A stretch of DNA of 49,465 nt from Notoacmeibacter sp. (GCA_019912385.1 JAIOIW010000116.1:1-49465); one strand, 5' to 3'; counted from the stretch's first letter, positions 26,284 to 35,858 are shown. Notes: a model not told the origin generated them from the sequence alone. Program-made: numbers and translations.

Positions 26284-27174
26284 ATGGCGGGCATGCACGA
26301 CAAGGCACATGACACGGCAAACGAAGCCGTATTTATTTCGATGGTTGGCGAGCGCGTGCGCGACGCGCGCGCGCGCAAGGGCATTTCCCGGCGCGCGCTA
26401 TCGGAACTTTCCGGCGTCTCGCAACGCTATCTGGCGCAGCTCGAAGGCGGGGACGGCAATGTGTCGATCGCGCTACTGCGCCGGATCGCAAAATCGCTCG
26501 ACATCGACATCGAATGGCTGGTGTCGGCGGAGGATCCGTGGGCGTCCGACCTCGTGACGGTGATACGGCTTTATCGTACCGCGACGCCCCGGCTTCGCGA
26601 GAAGGTGCTCGAACTGCTCAATCCCGACCTGCACGGGCCGCGGCGCGACGGGCGGATCGCGCTGATCGGCCTGCGCGGAGCGGGCAAGTCGACACTGGGA
26701 CGGCTGGCGGCGCAGCAAATGCGCGTGGATTTCGTCGAACTCAACCAGGAGATCGAGGAGCAGAGCGGTATGGCGGTCGACGAACTGATCGCGCTATACG
26801 GCCAGGAGGGTTACCGGCGGCTGGAGCAGCAGGTGATCGGCAGGCTGGCCGGGACTCACGAGAAGCTCGTGCTGGCGGTGGCGGGCGGCATCGTTTCGGA
26901 GCCGGAGACCTTTTCCTTCCTGTTGCGCAACTTCCACACGATCTGGCTCAAGGCCCTGCCTGAAGAGCACATGGCGCGCGTGCGCGGCCAGGGCGACGAA
27001 CGGCCGATGGCGGGCAATCCGGAAGCGATGGACGAATTGCGCTCCATCCTGACCAGCCGCGAGGCGCTCTACTCCAAGGCGGAGGCGAGCGTGAACACAT
27101 CGGGCCTGACGGTGGAGGCAAGCCTTGCTGCCGTCCTGGACGTGATCGACGAGAAGAAGTTCCTTGCCGGGTAA
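26284..27174 (+). CDS. boxR: BoxR/BzdR-type transcriptional repressor with shikimate kinase-like domain
   Basis: A 296-residue two-domain regulator. Residues about 20-75 form an HTH of the Xre/HTH_3 type (VRDARARKGISRRALSELSG continuing to SQRYLAQLEGG); from about residue 118 a shikimate kinase-like domain follows with a P-loop GLRGAGKST and AVAGGIVSEPETF. This fusion is specific to BoxR and BzdR, where benzoyl-CoA bound by the kinase-like domain releases the operator. It is the last gene of the box cluster, 119 bp after the thioesterase, with its own promoter and operator. Start ATG 26284 lacks a strong ribosome site; ATG 26293 is an alternative. Confidence 0.94.
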   Translation: MAGMHDKAHDTANEAVFISMVGERVRDARARKGISRRALSELSGVSQRYLAQLEGGDGNVSIALLRRIAKSLDIDIEWLVSAEDPWASDLVTVIRLYRTATPRLREKVLELLNPDLHGPRRDGRIALIGLRGAGKSTLGRLAAQQMRVDFVELNQEIEEQSGMAVDELIALYGQEGYRRLEQQVIGRLAGTHEKLVLAVAGGIVSEPETFSFLLRNFHTIWLKALPEEHMARVRGQGDERPMAGNPEAMDELRSILTSREALYSKAEASVNTSGLTVEASLAAVLDVIDEKKFLAG

Positions 27175-27334
27175 GCCCTCCCGGTCGCACTGACACGCCG
27201 CTACGATCTCATCTGCCGTACCTCGCCGCGTGGCCTGGTTTCGAAGCCTTTTCCGCTTTTCCCGCTACCAAACCGCCTCTGCGGGCTGTCAAAATCCAGG
27301 CGCCTTCCGCGACGCCGTGACCGGCTGCCTTGTG

Positions 27335-27363
27335 TTGACTTTTACAGGGCCGGGTCCGAACAT
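27335..27363 (+). promoter_or_regulatory. Weak predicted promoter upstream of the alpha-2-macroglobulin gene
   Basis: TTGACT at 27335-27340 is followed 17 bp later by GAACAT (27358-27363). The -35 is good and the -10 is poor. It is the best candidate in the 231-bp gap after boxR; nothing else is seen in that gap. Confidence 0.3.
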
Positions 27364-27405
27364 CGCCACAGTAGGGGCGACGAACGGCAGCCTGAGGAGG
27401 TGTCC

Positions 27406-30400
27406 ATGCTGCGGCGTGCATTGGTCCTGTCTTTCACGATATTGATGCTGACCTTGAACCTGACGGCGATAGCCGGCGCTCAGGAGATTCGGCGCATCGT
27501 CACGACAGACGACGCGGACTATTTCGGCTTCGACCTGCGCACCGAGCGCAATGTATCGCTCGACGAATGCAAGCGCGGCTGCCTTGCCGATCGCCAATGC
27601 CGGGCCTTTACCTACAATACGCGGGCCGAATGGTGCTTTCTGAAGTCGGACTTCTCGACACTCAATCCGTTTGCCGGGGCGGTAGCGGGCAAGGTGGTCG
27701 TCGCGGGCGACGGACCCGATCTTGGCGCGCCGGACGAACTTGTTTTCGTTTCCGACGGGATTCGCGCGGAGGCGCAGGCCTATCGCGACCGGCTGGCCGC
27801 AGCCGCGACCCGGTTCGAGGGCCGGGGCATTGCCGGGATGATCGATGCCGGGCGCCAGGCACTTGCGCAGGGCGATCCGCGGCGCGCGATGTCGTTCCTC
27901 AGCGCCGCGTTGGCGCTCGACGAATCCGACTCCGCGGCATGGTCGGACCTGTCGCGCGCGATCCAGGCGACCGAGCCCGCCAACAACCAGGAGCGCTACC
28001 AGCTTCAGCAATATGCGACCTCGACCGCCTTCAGCGCGTATCTGACCTCGCGGACGGCGGATGATCGCGCCGGCGCGCTCGAAGTCATGGCGAAAGCGCT
28101 CGAAATGCGCAGCCAGTTCCGTCCCGCGCTCGAGGCCTACAAGGCAAGCCTTGCGTTGGTCGCCTCGCCGCGGGTGGAGGCCGATTACGTGGATCTGAAG
28201 GCGCGCAAGGGCTTCCGTGTGATCGACCATTCGATCGATGCGGACAATGCATCGCCAAGGGTCTGCATCCAGCTCTCGGAAGAGCTTGTGAAGAGCGGCG
28301 TGGACTACAGCGCCTATGTGCAACTCAATTCCGGCCCCGCGCCCGCACTGGAAGCCAAGGGCCGCCAGATCTGCGTCGAGGGTCTCGCCCATGGCGAGCA
28401 TTATGACGTGTCGCTGCGCGCGGGCCTGCCGGCGGCGATCGGCGAGAAGCTGGAACAGGCGGTGCCGATCAGCGTTTATGTGCGCGACCGGGATCCGTCC
28501 GTGCGTTTCACCGGCGACAATTTCGTGCTTCCCGGTTCCATGCGTCACGGCATTCCGCTCGTCAGCATCAACACTTCGTCGGTCAAGCTGAAGTTGCACC
28601 GCCTGGGCGACAGGGCGCTTGCGAGCCTGCTGGCCAATGACGATTTCCTCCGACAGCTCAATGCCTACCAGGCCGACAGGATCACCGAGACGACCGGCGA
28701 ACTGGTCTGGGAAGGCACGCTCGACGTGCGCTCATCTCTCAACAAGGAAGTCACGACCAGTTTCCCGGTCGACGACGTACTGCCCGTGCGCAAGGCCGGC
28801 ATCTATGTGCTGACAGCATCGGCCGCCGAGCAACTGACCGAGGAGTGGGACGACCGTGCGACGCAGTGGTTCGTCGTCTCCGACATCGGCCTGTCCAGCC
28901 AGGCCGGCACCGATGGGCTTTCGGTGTTCACGCGCTCGCTCGACAGTGCCGCGCCGCTGGGCGACGTGGCGCTGAAGCTGATCGCGCGCAACAACGAGGT
29001 TCTTGGCGAAACGACCACCGACGGGCAAGGGCTGGCCCGTTTCGACGCCGGGCTGATGCGCGGGCGCGGCGGAATGGAGCCTGCTGTTCTGCTGGCCACG
29101 CACGACAGCGCGGGCTTCGTGTTCATGGACATGACGCAGGCCGGCTTCGACCTCTCGGACCGCGGCGTCGAAGGGCGCGCGGCGCCGGGCGCCATCGATG
29201 TCTTCGCGTGGACGGAGCGCGGCATCTACCGCGGCGGCGACACCGTGCATGCGGCCGCACTGGCGCGCAGCGACGCGGCGCAAGCGATCGACGCGCTGCC
29301 GCTTACCTTCGTGTTCCGCCGTCCCGACGGCAAGGAAGACCGCAAGATCGTTTCCAGCGCGCCGCTTGCCGGCGGCCATGTCGTCGATCTCGACCTGCCG
29401 GTCAACGCCATGCAGGGCGCCTGGCAGATGCGCATCTTTGCCGATCCCAAGGGCGACGTGCTGGCCGAACACACCTTTCTGGTCGAGGATTTCGTGCCTG
29501 ACCGGATCGAATTCGACCTGACGAGCGAGCAGAAGGCGGTCGACCGCGAGGCGGGCGCGCAGGTGATCGTCGACGGACGCTATCTCTATGGCGCGCCGGC
29601 GGCGGGGCTGACCATCGAGGGCGAGGTGCGGGTGACGGCGGTCAGCAACCGCGACGGGCAGCCGGGCTATGTCTTCGGGCTGGGCGATACCGACGAGGAT
29701 GGCGTCACGACCATTCCGCTCGACAATCTGCCGCTGCTCGACGCCGACGGAAAGGCGGTGCTCGACGTCGCCGTGGAAGGATTGCCGGCAACGACGCGGC
29801 CGCAGGTCGCCAAGGTGACGGTGCGCATGCGCGAGGGTGGCGGGCGCGCAGTGGAGCGCACGCTCGATCTCCCCGTGCTGGCCGAGGGAACGTTGATCGG
29901 GGTGAAGCCCGAGTTCGATGGCGACCAGGTTCGCGAAGGCTCCACCGCGTCCTTCAGGGTGATCGCGGTCGCGCCCGACGGCCAGCGCACCGGCCTTGCC
30001 GGCATCGGTTGGTCGCTTGTGCGCATATCGCGCAATTACCAATGGTACCGCGAGGGTTCCGGCTGGCGCTACGAGGCGGTCGACTTCACCGAGCAGGTGG
30101 CAAGCGGCACGGTTGACGCCGTTGCCGGGGAAGAGGTGAAGATCACCGCGCCGGTCGATTGGGGCCACTACCGGCTGCAACTGGAGACGGCCGATGTGTC
30201 CGGGCCGGCAACCAGCACCGATTTCTACGCCGGCTGGTACGTGGAATCCTCCTCACTCGATACGCCCGACGGCCTGGAGATCGCGCTCGACCGCGAAAGC
30301 TACAAGGCAGGCTACGTCGCGAAGCTGAAGGTGTCGCCGCGCTTTGCCGGAGAGCTGATGGTGACGGTGGGCGCCGACCGGCTGCTGGCGCGGTACTTCG

Positions 30401-32889
30401 CTTCGGTGCCGGCCGATGGGGCGACGCTCGACATTCCCGTCGGCGAGGACTGGGGCGCGGGCGCCTATGTCACCGCGACTCTGTTCAGGCCGGGATCGGC
30501 GGCCGAAAGCCGCATGCCGATGCGGGCCATCGGGCTCAAATGGCTCAAGGTCGATGCGTCGGACCGGACGCTCGATGTCGCCATCGCAACGCCGGCGCAG
30601 GCGCTGCCGAACCAGGCGCTGGACATCCCCTTGACGGTCACCGGTACCAAGGCCGGCGAGACCGTCTATGCCACGGTTGCCGCGGTCGATGTCGGCATCC
30701 TCAACCTGACCGCCTACACGCCGCCGGAACCGCAGGGCTGGTACTATGGCCAGCGGCAGATGGGACTTGAGTTACGCGACATCTATGGCCGCCTGATCGA
30801 CGGATCGCTAGGGGCTGCAGGGCGCATCCGCACCGGCGGCGACGGCGCGATGATGCAGTCGCAGGGCAGCCCGCCCAAGGGCAAGCTGGTCGCCTTCTTC
30901 TCCGGCCCGGTGCGCCTCGACAGCGCTGGCCGGGCGACGGTCTCCTTCGACATGCCGCAGTTCAACGGCACGGTGCGTGTCATGGCAGTGGCCTGGTCCA
31001 GGACGGCGGTCGGTTCGGCGGCACAGGACGTGATCGTGCGCGAACCGGTGGTGGTGACGGCCGGCCTGCCGCGCTTCATGGCGACCGGCGACGTGGCGCA
31101 AATGCGCCTCGATATCGCCAATACCGACGGGCCTGCCGGCGACTATGCTGTGGCGATCGCGGCCAGCGGACCGGTTTCGGTCACGGGAAGCGGCGTGCCG
31201 TCGTCGATATCGCTTGCGGCCGGAGGCCGGCAGACGCTGATCGTGCCGATCGCGGCAGGCGCCCCCGGCGTCGCCGACCTCGACATTACGCTCACCCATG
31301 GCGATGGCGTGACCGTGCGCCACGCGCTTTCGGTTCCCGTGCGGCCGGCGACGCTGCCGGTGACCACGCGCATGGAAATCCCGCTGGCGGCAGATGGCGG
31401 CAGCCTGTTGATTGACCGGCAACTGCTCGCCGCATCGATCCTGCGCGGCGCTTCGGTGTCGGTCAGCGTGTCGCCGCTTGCCGCCCTCGACGTGCCGGCG
31501 ATGCTGATGTCGCTCGACCGCTATCCCTATGGCTGCGCGGAACAGACCACCAGCCGCGCGCTGCCGCTGCTCTATCTCAGCGAGTTGCAGCAGGCGGCGG
31601 GCATGGAGACCGATCCCGAGATTGCCGAGCGCATCGAGGGGGCGATTACCCGGGTTCTGGCCTACCAGTCGGCGTCCGGCGCCTTCGGCCTGTGGGGGCC
31701 GGGCTCGGGCGACCTGTGGCTCGACGCCTATGTCACCGACTTCCTGACGCGGGCGCGCGAGAAGGGTTTCGACGTTCCCGAACAGGGCATGACGCTGGCG
31801 TTGCAGAACCTGGAAAACGCGCTGGCCTATGTCAGCGACGTCAAGGAAAGGGGCCGCGAGATTGCCTACGCACTCTATGTGCTGGCGCGAAACCGCAAAG
31901 CCTCGGCCGGCGATCTGCGTTATTACAGCGACACGCAGATGGACGCGTTCGACAGCCCGATGGCGCGCGCGCAACTTGGTGCCAGCCTCGCGCTCTACGG
32001 CGACGGGCAGCGCTCGGCGCAGGCCTTCGGTGCAGCATTCCGGCTGGCCAGTGATACAGCCGATACCGACGGTACGGGACGCTCCGATTACGGTTCGCGG
32101 CTGCGCGACGGGGCGGCGATCCTGGCGCTGGCGGCTGAGAGCCGCCCGGCACCGGCGGGCATTCCGCAGATGATCGACTTCGTTGCGAGCCAAAGGCAGG
32201 CGCGGCGCCATACTTCGACGCAGGAGGATGCCTGGATGCTGCTGGCCGCCCGCGCGCTTGCCGAGAGCGGCAAGACGATCTCGCTTGCCGTCGACGGGGT
32301 GCCGCACCAGGGGTCGTTCTCGCGGCGGATCGACGGCGCCGAGCTGATCGACAACCCGATCCGGATCGAGAACCGCACCGGCGAAAGGCTGACGGCGGTG
32401 GTGACGGCGGTTGCCTCGCCGGTCCAGCCGCTTCCCGCTGGCGGCGCCGGCTTCACGATCACGCGGGGCTATTACCGAATGGACGGTTCGCCGGTGAACC
32501 TCTCGTCGGTGAAGCAGAACGAACGGCTGGTCGCGGTGATCCAGGTGACCGAACTCAACGCGTGGCCGAGCCGGATCATCGTCAACGACCTGCTGCCTGC
32601 GGGCCTGGAGATCGACAATCCGCGGATCATGGGCAGCGCCGAGTTGAAAAACTTCGACTGGCTCGGCCAGACCGAGCCCGCGCATCTGGAGTTCAGGGAC
32701 GACCGGTTCATCGCTGCTCTTGATCGCAGCGGAAACGAGGAGCGGCGGTTCAATCTCGGCTATGTGGTGCGCGCGGTGACGCCAGGCACATATGTCCATC
32801 CAGCGGCGAGCGTGGAGGACATGTACCGGCCCGAACTGTCGGCGCGCACGGCAACCGGGTTCATGGAGGTTAGGGACAGGACCCGTTAA
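27406..32889 (+). CDS. Bacterial alpha-2-macroglobulin with N-terminal PAN/Apple domain
   Basis: A 1827-residue protein. A signal peptide ends near AIAGA-QE (residues 20-26) with no lipobox cysteine. Residues about 35-80 look like a PAN/Apple domain with four cysteines (55, 59, 65, 77). The rest has the macroglobulin layout: MG domains, an MG2-like block (ERGIYRGGDTVHAAAL), the region around VAAVDVGILNLTAYTPPEP, and the thioester motif GCAEQ (Cys1377 to Gln1380) inside an alpha/alpha toroid. Family role: a periplasmic trap for foreign proteases. The neighbouring gene encodes PBP1C, the usual partner (yfhM-pbpC in Escherichia coli). GAGGAGG precedes ATG 27406. The last six codons and the stop lie in a terminal repeat of a small inserted element (32871-33137). 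Confidence 0.92.
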   Translation: MLRRALVLSFTILMLTLNLTAIAGAQEIRRIVTTDDADYFGFDLRTERNVSLDECKRGCLADRQCRAFTYNTRAEWCFLKSDFSTLNPFAGAVAGKVVVAGDGPDLGAPDELVFVSDGIRAEAQAYRDRLAAAATRFEGRGIAGMIDAGRQALAQGDPRRAMSFLSAALALDESDSAAWSDLSRAIQATEPANNQERYQLQQYATSTAFSAYLTSRTADDRAGALEVMAKALEMRSQFRPALEAYKASLALVASPRVEADYVDLKARKGFRVIDHSIDADNASPRVCIQLSEELVKSGVDYSAYVQLNSGPAPALEAKGRQICVEGLAHGEHYDVSLRAGLPAAIGEKLEQAVPISVYVRDRDPSVRFTGDNFVLPGSMRHGIPLVSINTSSVKLKLHRLGDRALASLLANDDFLRQLNAYQADRITETTGELVWEGTLDVRSSLNKEVTTSFPVDDVLPVRKAGIYVLTASAAEQLTEEWDDRATQWFVVSDIGLSSQAGTDGLSVFTRSLDSAAPLGDVALKLIARNNEVLGETTTDGQGLARFDAGLMRGRGGMEPAVLLATHDSAGFVFMDMTQAGFDLSDRGVEGRAAPGAIDVFAWTERGIYRGGDTVHAAALARSDAAQAIDALPLTFVFRRPDGKEDRKIVSSAPLAGGHVVDLDLPVNAMQGAWQMRIFADPKGDVLAEHTFLVEDFVPDRIEFDLTSEQKAVDREAGAQVIVDGRYLYGAPAAGLTIEGEVRVTAVSNRDGQPGYVFGLGDTDEDGVTTIPLDNLPLLDADGKAVLDVAVEGLPATTRPQVAKVTVRMREGGGRAVERTLDLPVLAEGTLIGVKPEFDGDQVREGSTASFRVIAVAPDGQRTGLAGIGWSLVRISRNYQWYREGSGWRYEAVDFTEQVASGTVDAVAGEEVKITAPVDWGHYRLQLETADVSGPATSTDFYAGWYVESSSLDTPDGLEIALDRESYKAGYVAKLKVSPRFAGELMVTVGADRLLARYFASVPADGATLDIPVGEDWGAGAYVTATLFRPGSAAESRMPMRAIGLKWLKVDASDRTLDVAIATPAQALPNQALDIPLTVTGTKAGETVYATVAAVDVGILNLTAYTPPEPQGWYYGQRQMGLELRDIYGRLIDGSLGAAGRIRTGGDGAMMQSQGSPPKGKLVAFFSGPVRLDSAGRATVSFDMPQFNGTVRVMAVAWSRTAVGSAAQDVIVREPVVVTAGLPRFMATGDVAQMRLDIANTDGPAGDYAVAIAASGPVSVTGSGVPSSISLAAGGRQTLIVPIAAGAPGVADLDITLTHGDGVTVRHALSVPVRPATLPVTTRMEIPLAADGGSLLIDRQLLAASILRGASVSVSVSPLAALDVPAMLMSLDRYPYGCAEQTTSRALPLLYLSELQQAAGMETDPEIAERIEGAITRVLAYQSASGAFGLWGPGSGDLWLDAYVTDFLTRAREKGFDVPEQGMTLALQNLENALAYVSDVKERGREIAYALYVLARNRKASAGDLRYYSDTQMDAFDSPMARAQLGASLALYGDGQRSAQAFGAAFRLASDTADTDGTGRSDYGSRLRDGAAILALAAESRPAPAGIPQMIDFVASQRQARRHTSTQEDAWMLLAARALAESGKTISLAVDGVPHQGSFSRRIDGAELIDNPIRIENRTGERLTAVVTAVASPVQPLPAGGAGFTITRGYYRMDGSPVNLSSVKQNERLVAVIQVTELNAWPSRIIVNDLLPAGLEIDNPRIMGSAELKNFDWLGQTEPAHLEFRDDRFIAALDRSGNEERRFNLGYVVRAVTPGTYVHPAASVEDMYRPELSARTATGFMEVRDRTR

Positions 32890-33137
32890 TTTGACCGCAA
32901 TGGCGTTCGAGATGACGAGAAATGCCAGGAAAAAGCCGCAGGGCGGGGCGTTTCCCCGGCCAAGGGCTTTGACGCGGCAGTTCGATGTCAGCTCGATCGT
33001 CCTTCGGATCGGGCGGATTTGTACGACCTACAGCGTCGCAATCCCTTGCAAGGCTTCAGCCTTCCTGCGGGCTTGCTCCTCGTATCCGCACAAATCCGCT
33101 CCGACCATTTCGGTCAAATCAATGGGTCCTGTCCCTA
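32871..33137. mobile_element. MITE-like element with 27-bp terminal inverted repeats and flanking TA
   Basis: Positions 32871-32897 and 33111-33137 are inverted copies of each other with two mismatches in 27 (outer part TAGGGACAGGACCC). The outermost TA on both sides is what a Tc1/mariner or IS630-type target duplication would leave. The 213-bp interior has no transposase; its short open frames are not recognisable. The element fills nearly the whole macroglobulin-pbpC gap, and its left end provides the last codons and the TAA stop of the macroglobulin gene. Confidence 0.7.
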
Positions 33138-33147
33138 GGACGGCGCA

Positions 33148-35223
33148 ATGATGCGCCTGCTTTCCATCGTCAAATGGTGTGCTGCAGGCATGGCGGCCGC
33201 GCTGGTGATGGTCGCCGGGCTTGTCGAGCTCGACCACGCCTTTCCGCCGCCGATCGATACCGGGAAGGAGGTCTCCACGGAGGTCCTGGACCGCAACGGC
33301 GATCTGCTGCGCGCCTATGCGACCGGCGAGGGGCGGTGGCGACTGGCCGTCGATCCGAAGGCCGTCGACCCGCAATTCATCGAGATGCTGATCGCCTACG
33401 AGGACCGGCGGTTCCGCACCCATCGCGGCGTCGATCCCTGGGCGATGGCGCGGGCGGCGCTGCAATTCGTCCTCAACGGGCGGATCGTTTCCGGCGGGTC
33501 GACACTGACCATGCAACTGGCACGCCTGATCGAACCGCGCGAAAGCCGCTCGCTCGTCGCCAAGTTCAGGCAGATGGTTCGCGCGGTCCAGGTCGAGCGG
33601 CGGCTGACCAAGGACGAAATCCTCGCCCGTTACCTGACGCTGGCGCCCTATGGCGGCAATCTGGAGGGTATCCGGGCGGCCTCGCTCGCCTGGTTCGGCA
33701 AGGAACCGGCGAAGCTGCGGCTTTCGGAGGCTGCGCTGCTGGTCGCGCTGCCCCAATCGCCGGAGACGCGCAGGCCGGACCGGTTTCCCCGGGAGGCACG
33801 GGCGGCGCGCGACCGCGTGCTGAAACGCATGGCGGAAGCGGGTGTCATTGTCGCAAGCGAGATCGCGCGGGCCTCGACGGGCGATGTGCCGCATGCGCGG
33901 CGGCCGCTGCCCGCGTTCGCGGCGCACCTGGCCGGGCGTTCGGTCGCCTTCGCGCCTGCGGTGCGTGTTCACCGGCTGACCATCGACCGCGATGTGCAGT
34001 CCGCGCTGGAGCAGGTAGCCCGTGAAGCGGCCGAACGGCTGGGGCCGCGCCTGTCGGTGGCGATGGTGATGGCCGATGCGGCGACGGGTGAGGTGCTGGC
34101 GCATGTGGGATCGGCCGATTATGGCGACGACCGGCGCGCGGGCTGGATCGACATGACCGGTGTCGCGCGATCGCCGGGCTCAACGCTGAAGCCCTTCATC
34201 TACGGGCTGGCCTTCGAGGAGGGCGTGGTCGCCGCCGAGACGATCATCGCGGACCGGCCGGCCGATTTTTCCGGTTACCGGCCGCGCAATTTCGACATGG
34301 CCTATCGCGGCGACGTGTCGGTGCGCGAGGCGCTGCAGCTGTCGCTCAACGTGCCGGCGGTCAAGCTGCTGGAGGCCGTCGGCCCGATGCGCCTGGCGGC
34401 ACGGTTCCGCCGCGCCGGCGTCACGCTCAAACTGCCCGCCGGAGAAGCGCCCGGACTGGCGATCGGCCTTGGCGGCGCGGGGATCACCCTGGAGGATCTC
34501 GTCACGCTCTATACCGGGCTTGCAGACGGGGGCAGGGCGGGGCGCCTGCGCAGCACGTTCGACCCGTCACAGCGGCCGGCGAAGGCCGATTTCCTGTCGC
34601 CAGCGGCGAGCTGGCAGGTCTCCGACATCCTGTCGGGGGTCGCGTCGCCGCCTGGCGCGGCGCCGGCGGCGGTCGCCTACAAAACCGGCACCAGCTATGG
34701 CTATCGCGACGCCTGGTCGGTCGGTTACGATGGTGCGCATGTGCTGGGCGTGTGGGTCGGGCGTGCCGACAACGCTTCGGTGCCCGGATTGACCGGGATA
34801 ACGGCGGCGGCTCCGATCCTGTTCGAGGCATTTTCGAAGGCCGGGCTTGACGCCGTCCCGCTACCGTCCCGGCCAAGCGGCGCCCAGGCGCTGGCGCGCG
34901 CCGACCTGCCACCCTCGCTCAGGCGCTTTTCGGGCGATGCCGCCGCCGCGTCCATGACAGCCCCTGCCGAACCGCCGCCGGCGATCGTCTATCCGCCGAC
35001 CGGCGCCCGCGTGGCGCTTGCCGACGGGGCCGCGCTCCTGCCGCTCGTGCTCAAGCTGCAGGGCGGGCGGGCTCCCTTCCGCTGGCTGGCAAACGGCCGG
35101 CCGCTCGCCGACATATCGCGCCGGCGAACCCGCCAATGGCAGCCCGACGGACGGGGCGCGGCGACCCTGACCGTCATCGATGCGGCGGGCCGGGCGGCGA
35201 GCGTCAATTTGTTCGTGGAATAG
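33148..35223 (+). CDS. pbpC: Penicillin-binding protein 1C (bifunctional glycosyltransferase/transpeptidase)
   Basis: A 691-residue class A penicillin-binding protein. An N-terminal membrane anchor (residues about 8-28) is followed by the glycosyltransferase domain with catalytic Glu85 in YEDRRFRTHRGVD and GGSTLTMQLARL, then the transpeptidase domain with SPGSTLKP (Ser345, Lys348), SLN and KTGTS (Lys512). A C-terminal domain of about 90 residues (PBP1C-specific fold, YPPTGARVALADG onwards) closes it. It is a little shorter than the E. coli protein. Its pairing with alpha-2-macroglobulin suggests repair of peptidoglycan after attack. Start ATG 33148 lies 10 bp after the MITE-like element, so its native upstream region has been replaced or pushed back. 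Confidence 0.94.
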   Translation: MMRLLSIVKWCAAGMAAALVMVAGLVELDHAFPPPIDTGKEVSTEVLDRNGDLLRAYATGEGRWRLAVDPKAVDPQFIEMLIAYEDRRFRTHRGVDPWAMARAALQFVLNGRIVSGGSTLTMQLARLIEPRESRSLVAKFRQMVRAVQVERRLTKDEILARYLTLAPYGGNLEGIRAASLAWFGKEPAKLRLSEAALLVALPQSPETRRPDRFPREARAARDRVLKRMAEAGVIVASEIARASTGDVPHARRPLPAFAAHLAGRSVAFAPAVRVHRLTIDRDVQSALEQVAREAAERLGPRLSVAMVMADAATGEVLAHVGSADYGDDRRAGWIDMTGVARSPGSTLKPFIYGLAFEEGVVAAETIIADRPADFSGYRPRNFDMAYRGDVSVREALQLSLNVPAVKLLEAVGPMRLAARFRRAGVTLKLPAGEAPGLAIGLGGAGITLEDLVTLYTGLADGGRAGRLRSTFDPSQRPAKADFLSPAASWQVSDILSGVASPPGAAPAAVAYKTGTSYGYRDAWSVGYDGAHVLGVWVGRADNASVPGLTGITAAAPILFEAFSKAGLDAVPLPSRPSGAQALARADLPPSLRRFSGDAAAASMTAPAEPPPAIVYPPTGARVALADGAALLPLVLKLQGGRAPFRWLANGRPLADISRRRTRQWQPDGRGAATLTVIDAAGRAASVNLFVE

Positions 35224-35279
35224 GGTAATTGCGCCTTCCGGCAGGTCGCCGGACGTATCCGGTGAAACGTGATTGCATC

Positions 35280-35858
35280 CTACCGCACCGGTGCGTGATT
35301 CTCCCAGAATTCGACCGCCCTGCGATAGGCCTCGCGATCGATAGGCACTCCGGAGCCGCCTTCACCGCGGCCGAGGCTGTTGCGCATCTGGGTGATCGGC
35401 GGCATCGGCGGTTCGCTCGGTTCAAGCGTCCCGATGACGGAGACGATCCCCCAGTCGCAGTCAGGCGTGTCCTCCGGGTCCGGCCCTTCCGTCGCCTCCG
35501 CGTCAAGCTGTTGCTTGCTGTATAGGATCACGTCGAGATAGTTGGCGCGCGGCGCTTCCAGGCCTTCAAACCAGCGTTCGAGCACGGCCAGCTCACCCTC
35601 GCGCCGTGCAATATAGCCGCTCCTGAGCAGATGACTGTTCTCTTGCGTGATCGGCGCGAACGAACACGGCGTCGGCGAGGGATTTTCCAGGAAGAGATGG
35701 CGGCAGAACGGCGCGTAGCCCTCGGTGAGAGCGGCTCCGGCGGTGACGGCATGGTTACATCGGGCTACCAGACCGCCGGGAGACAGGCCGACGATCTTCG
35801 CCCTGCCGCCGGTGTCGTCCCACTGGCGCATTGCGAATTGCGTGAGTGCGATCTTCAT
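35280..35858 (-). CDS. DUF3228-like protein of unknown function
   Basis: A 192-residue protein with the look of the DUF3228 family: IVGLSPGGLVARCNHAVTAGAAL, GYAPFCRHLFLEN with a conserved Cys-His pair, and a YLDVILYSKQQLDAE segment. No signal peptide or membrane helix is visible. Start ATG 35858 was preferred over the longer frame to 35924 because family similarity begins with MKIALTQFA. It is convergent to pbpC and stands alone, about 190 bp downstream of irr and behind its terminator. No function can be proposed from the sequence. Confidence 0.7.
   Translation of the reverse strand: MKIALTQFAMRQWDDTGGRAKIVGLSPGGLVARCNHAVTAGAALTEGYAPFCRHLFLENPSPTPCSFAPITQENSHLLRSGYIARREGELAVLERWFEGLEAPRANYLDVILYSKQQLDAEATEGPDPEDTPDCDWGIVSVIGTLEPSEPPMPPITQMRNSLGRGEGGSGVPIDREAYRRAVEFWENHAPVR

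Noticed and set aside
33028-34104. Minus-strand 358-residue frame covering the right part of the MITE-like element and pbpC
   Set aside because: Most of it is antisense to the PBP1C glycosyltransferase domain; the element itself shows no transposase.
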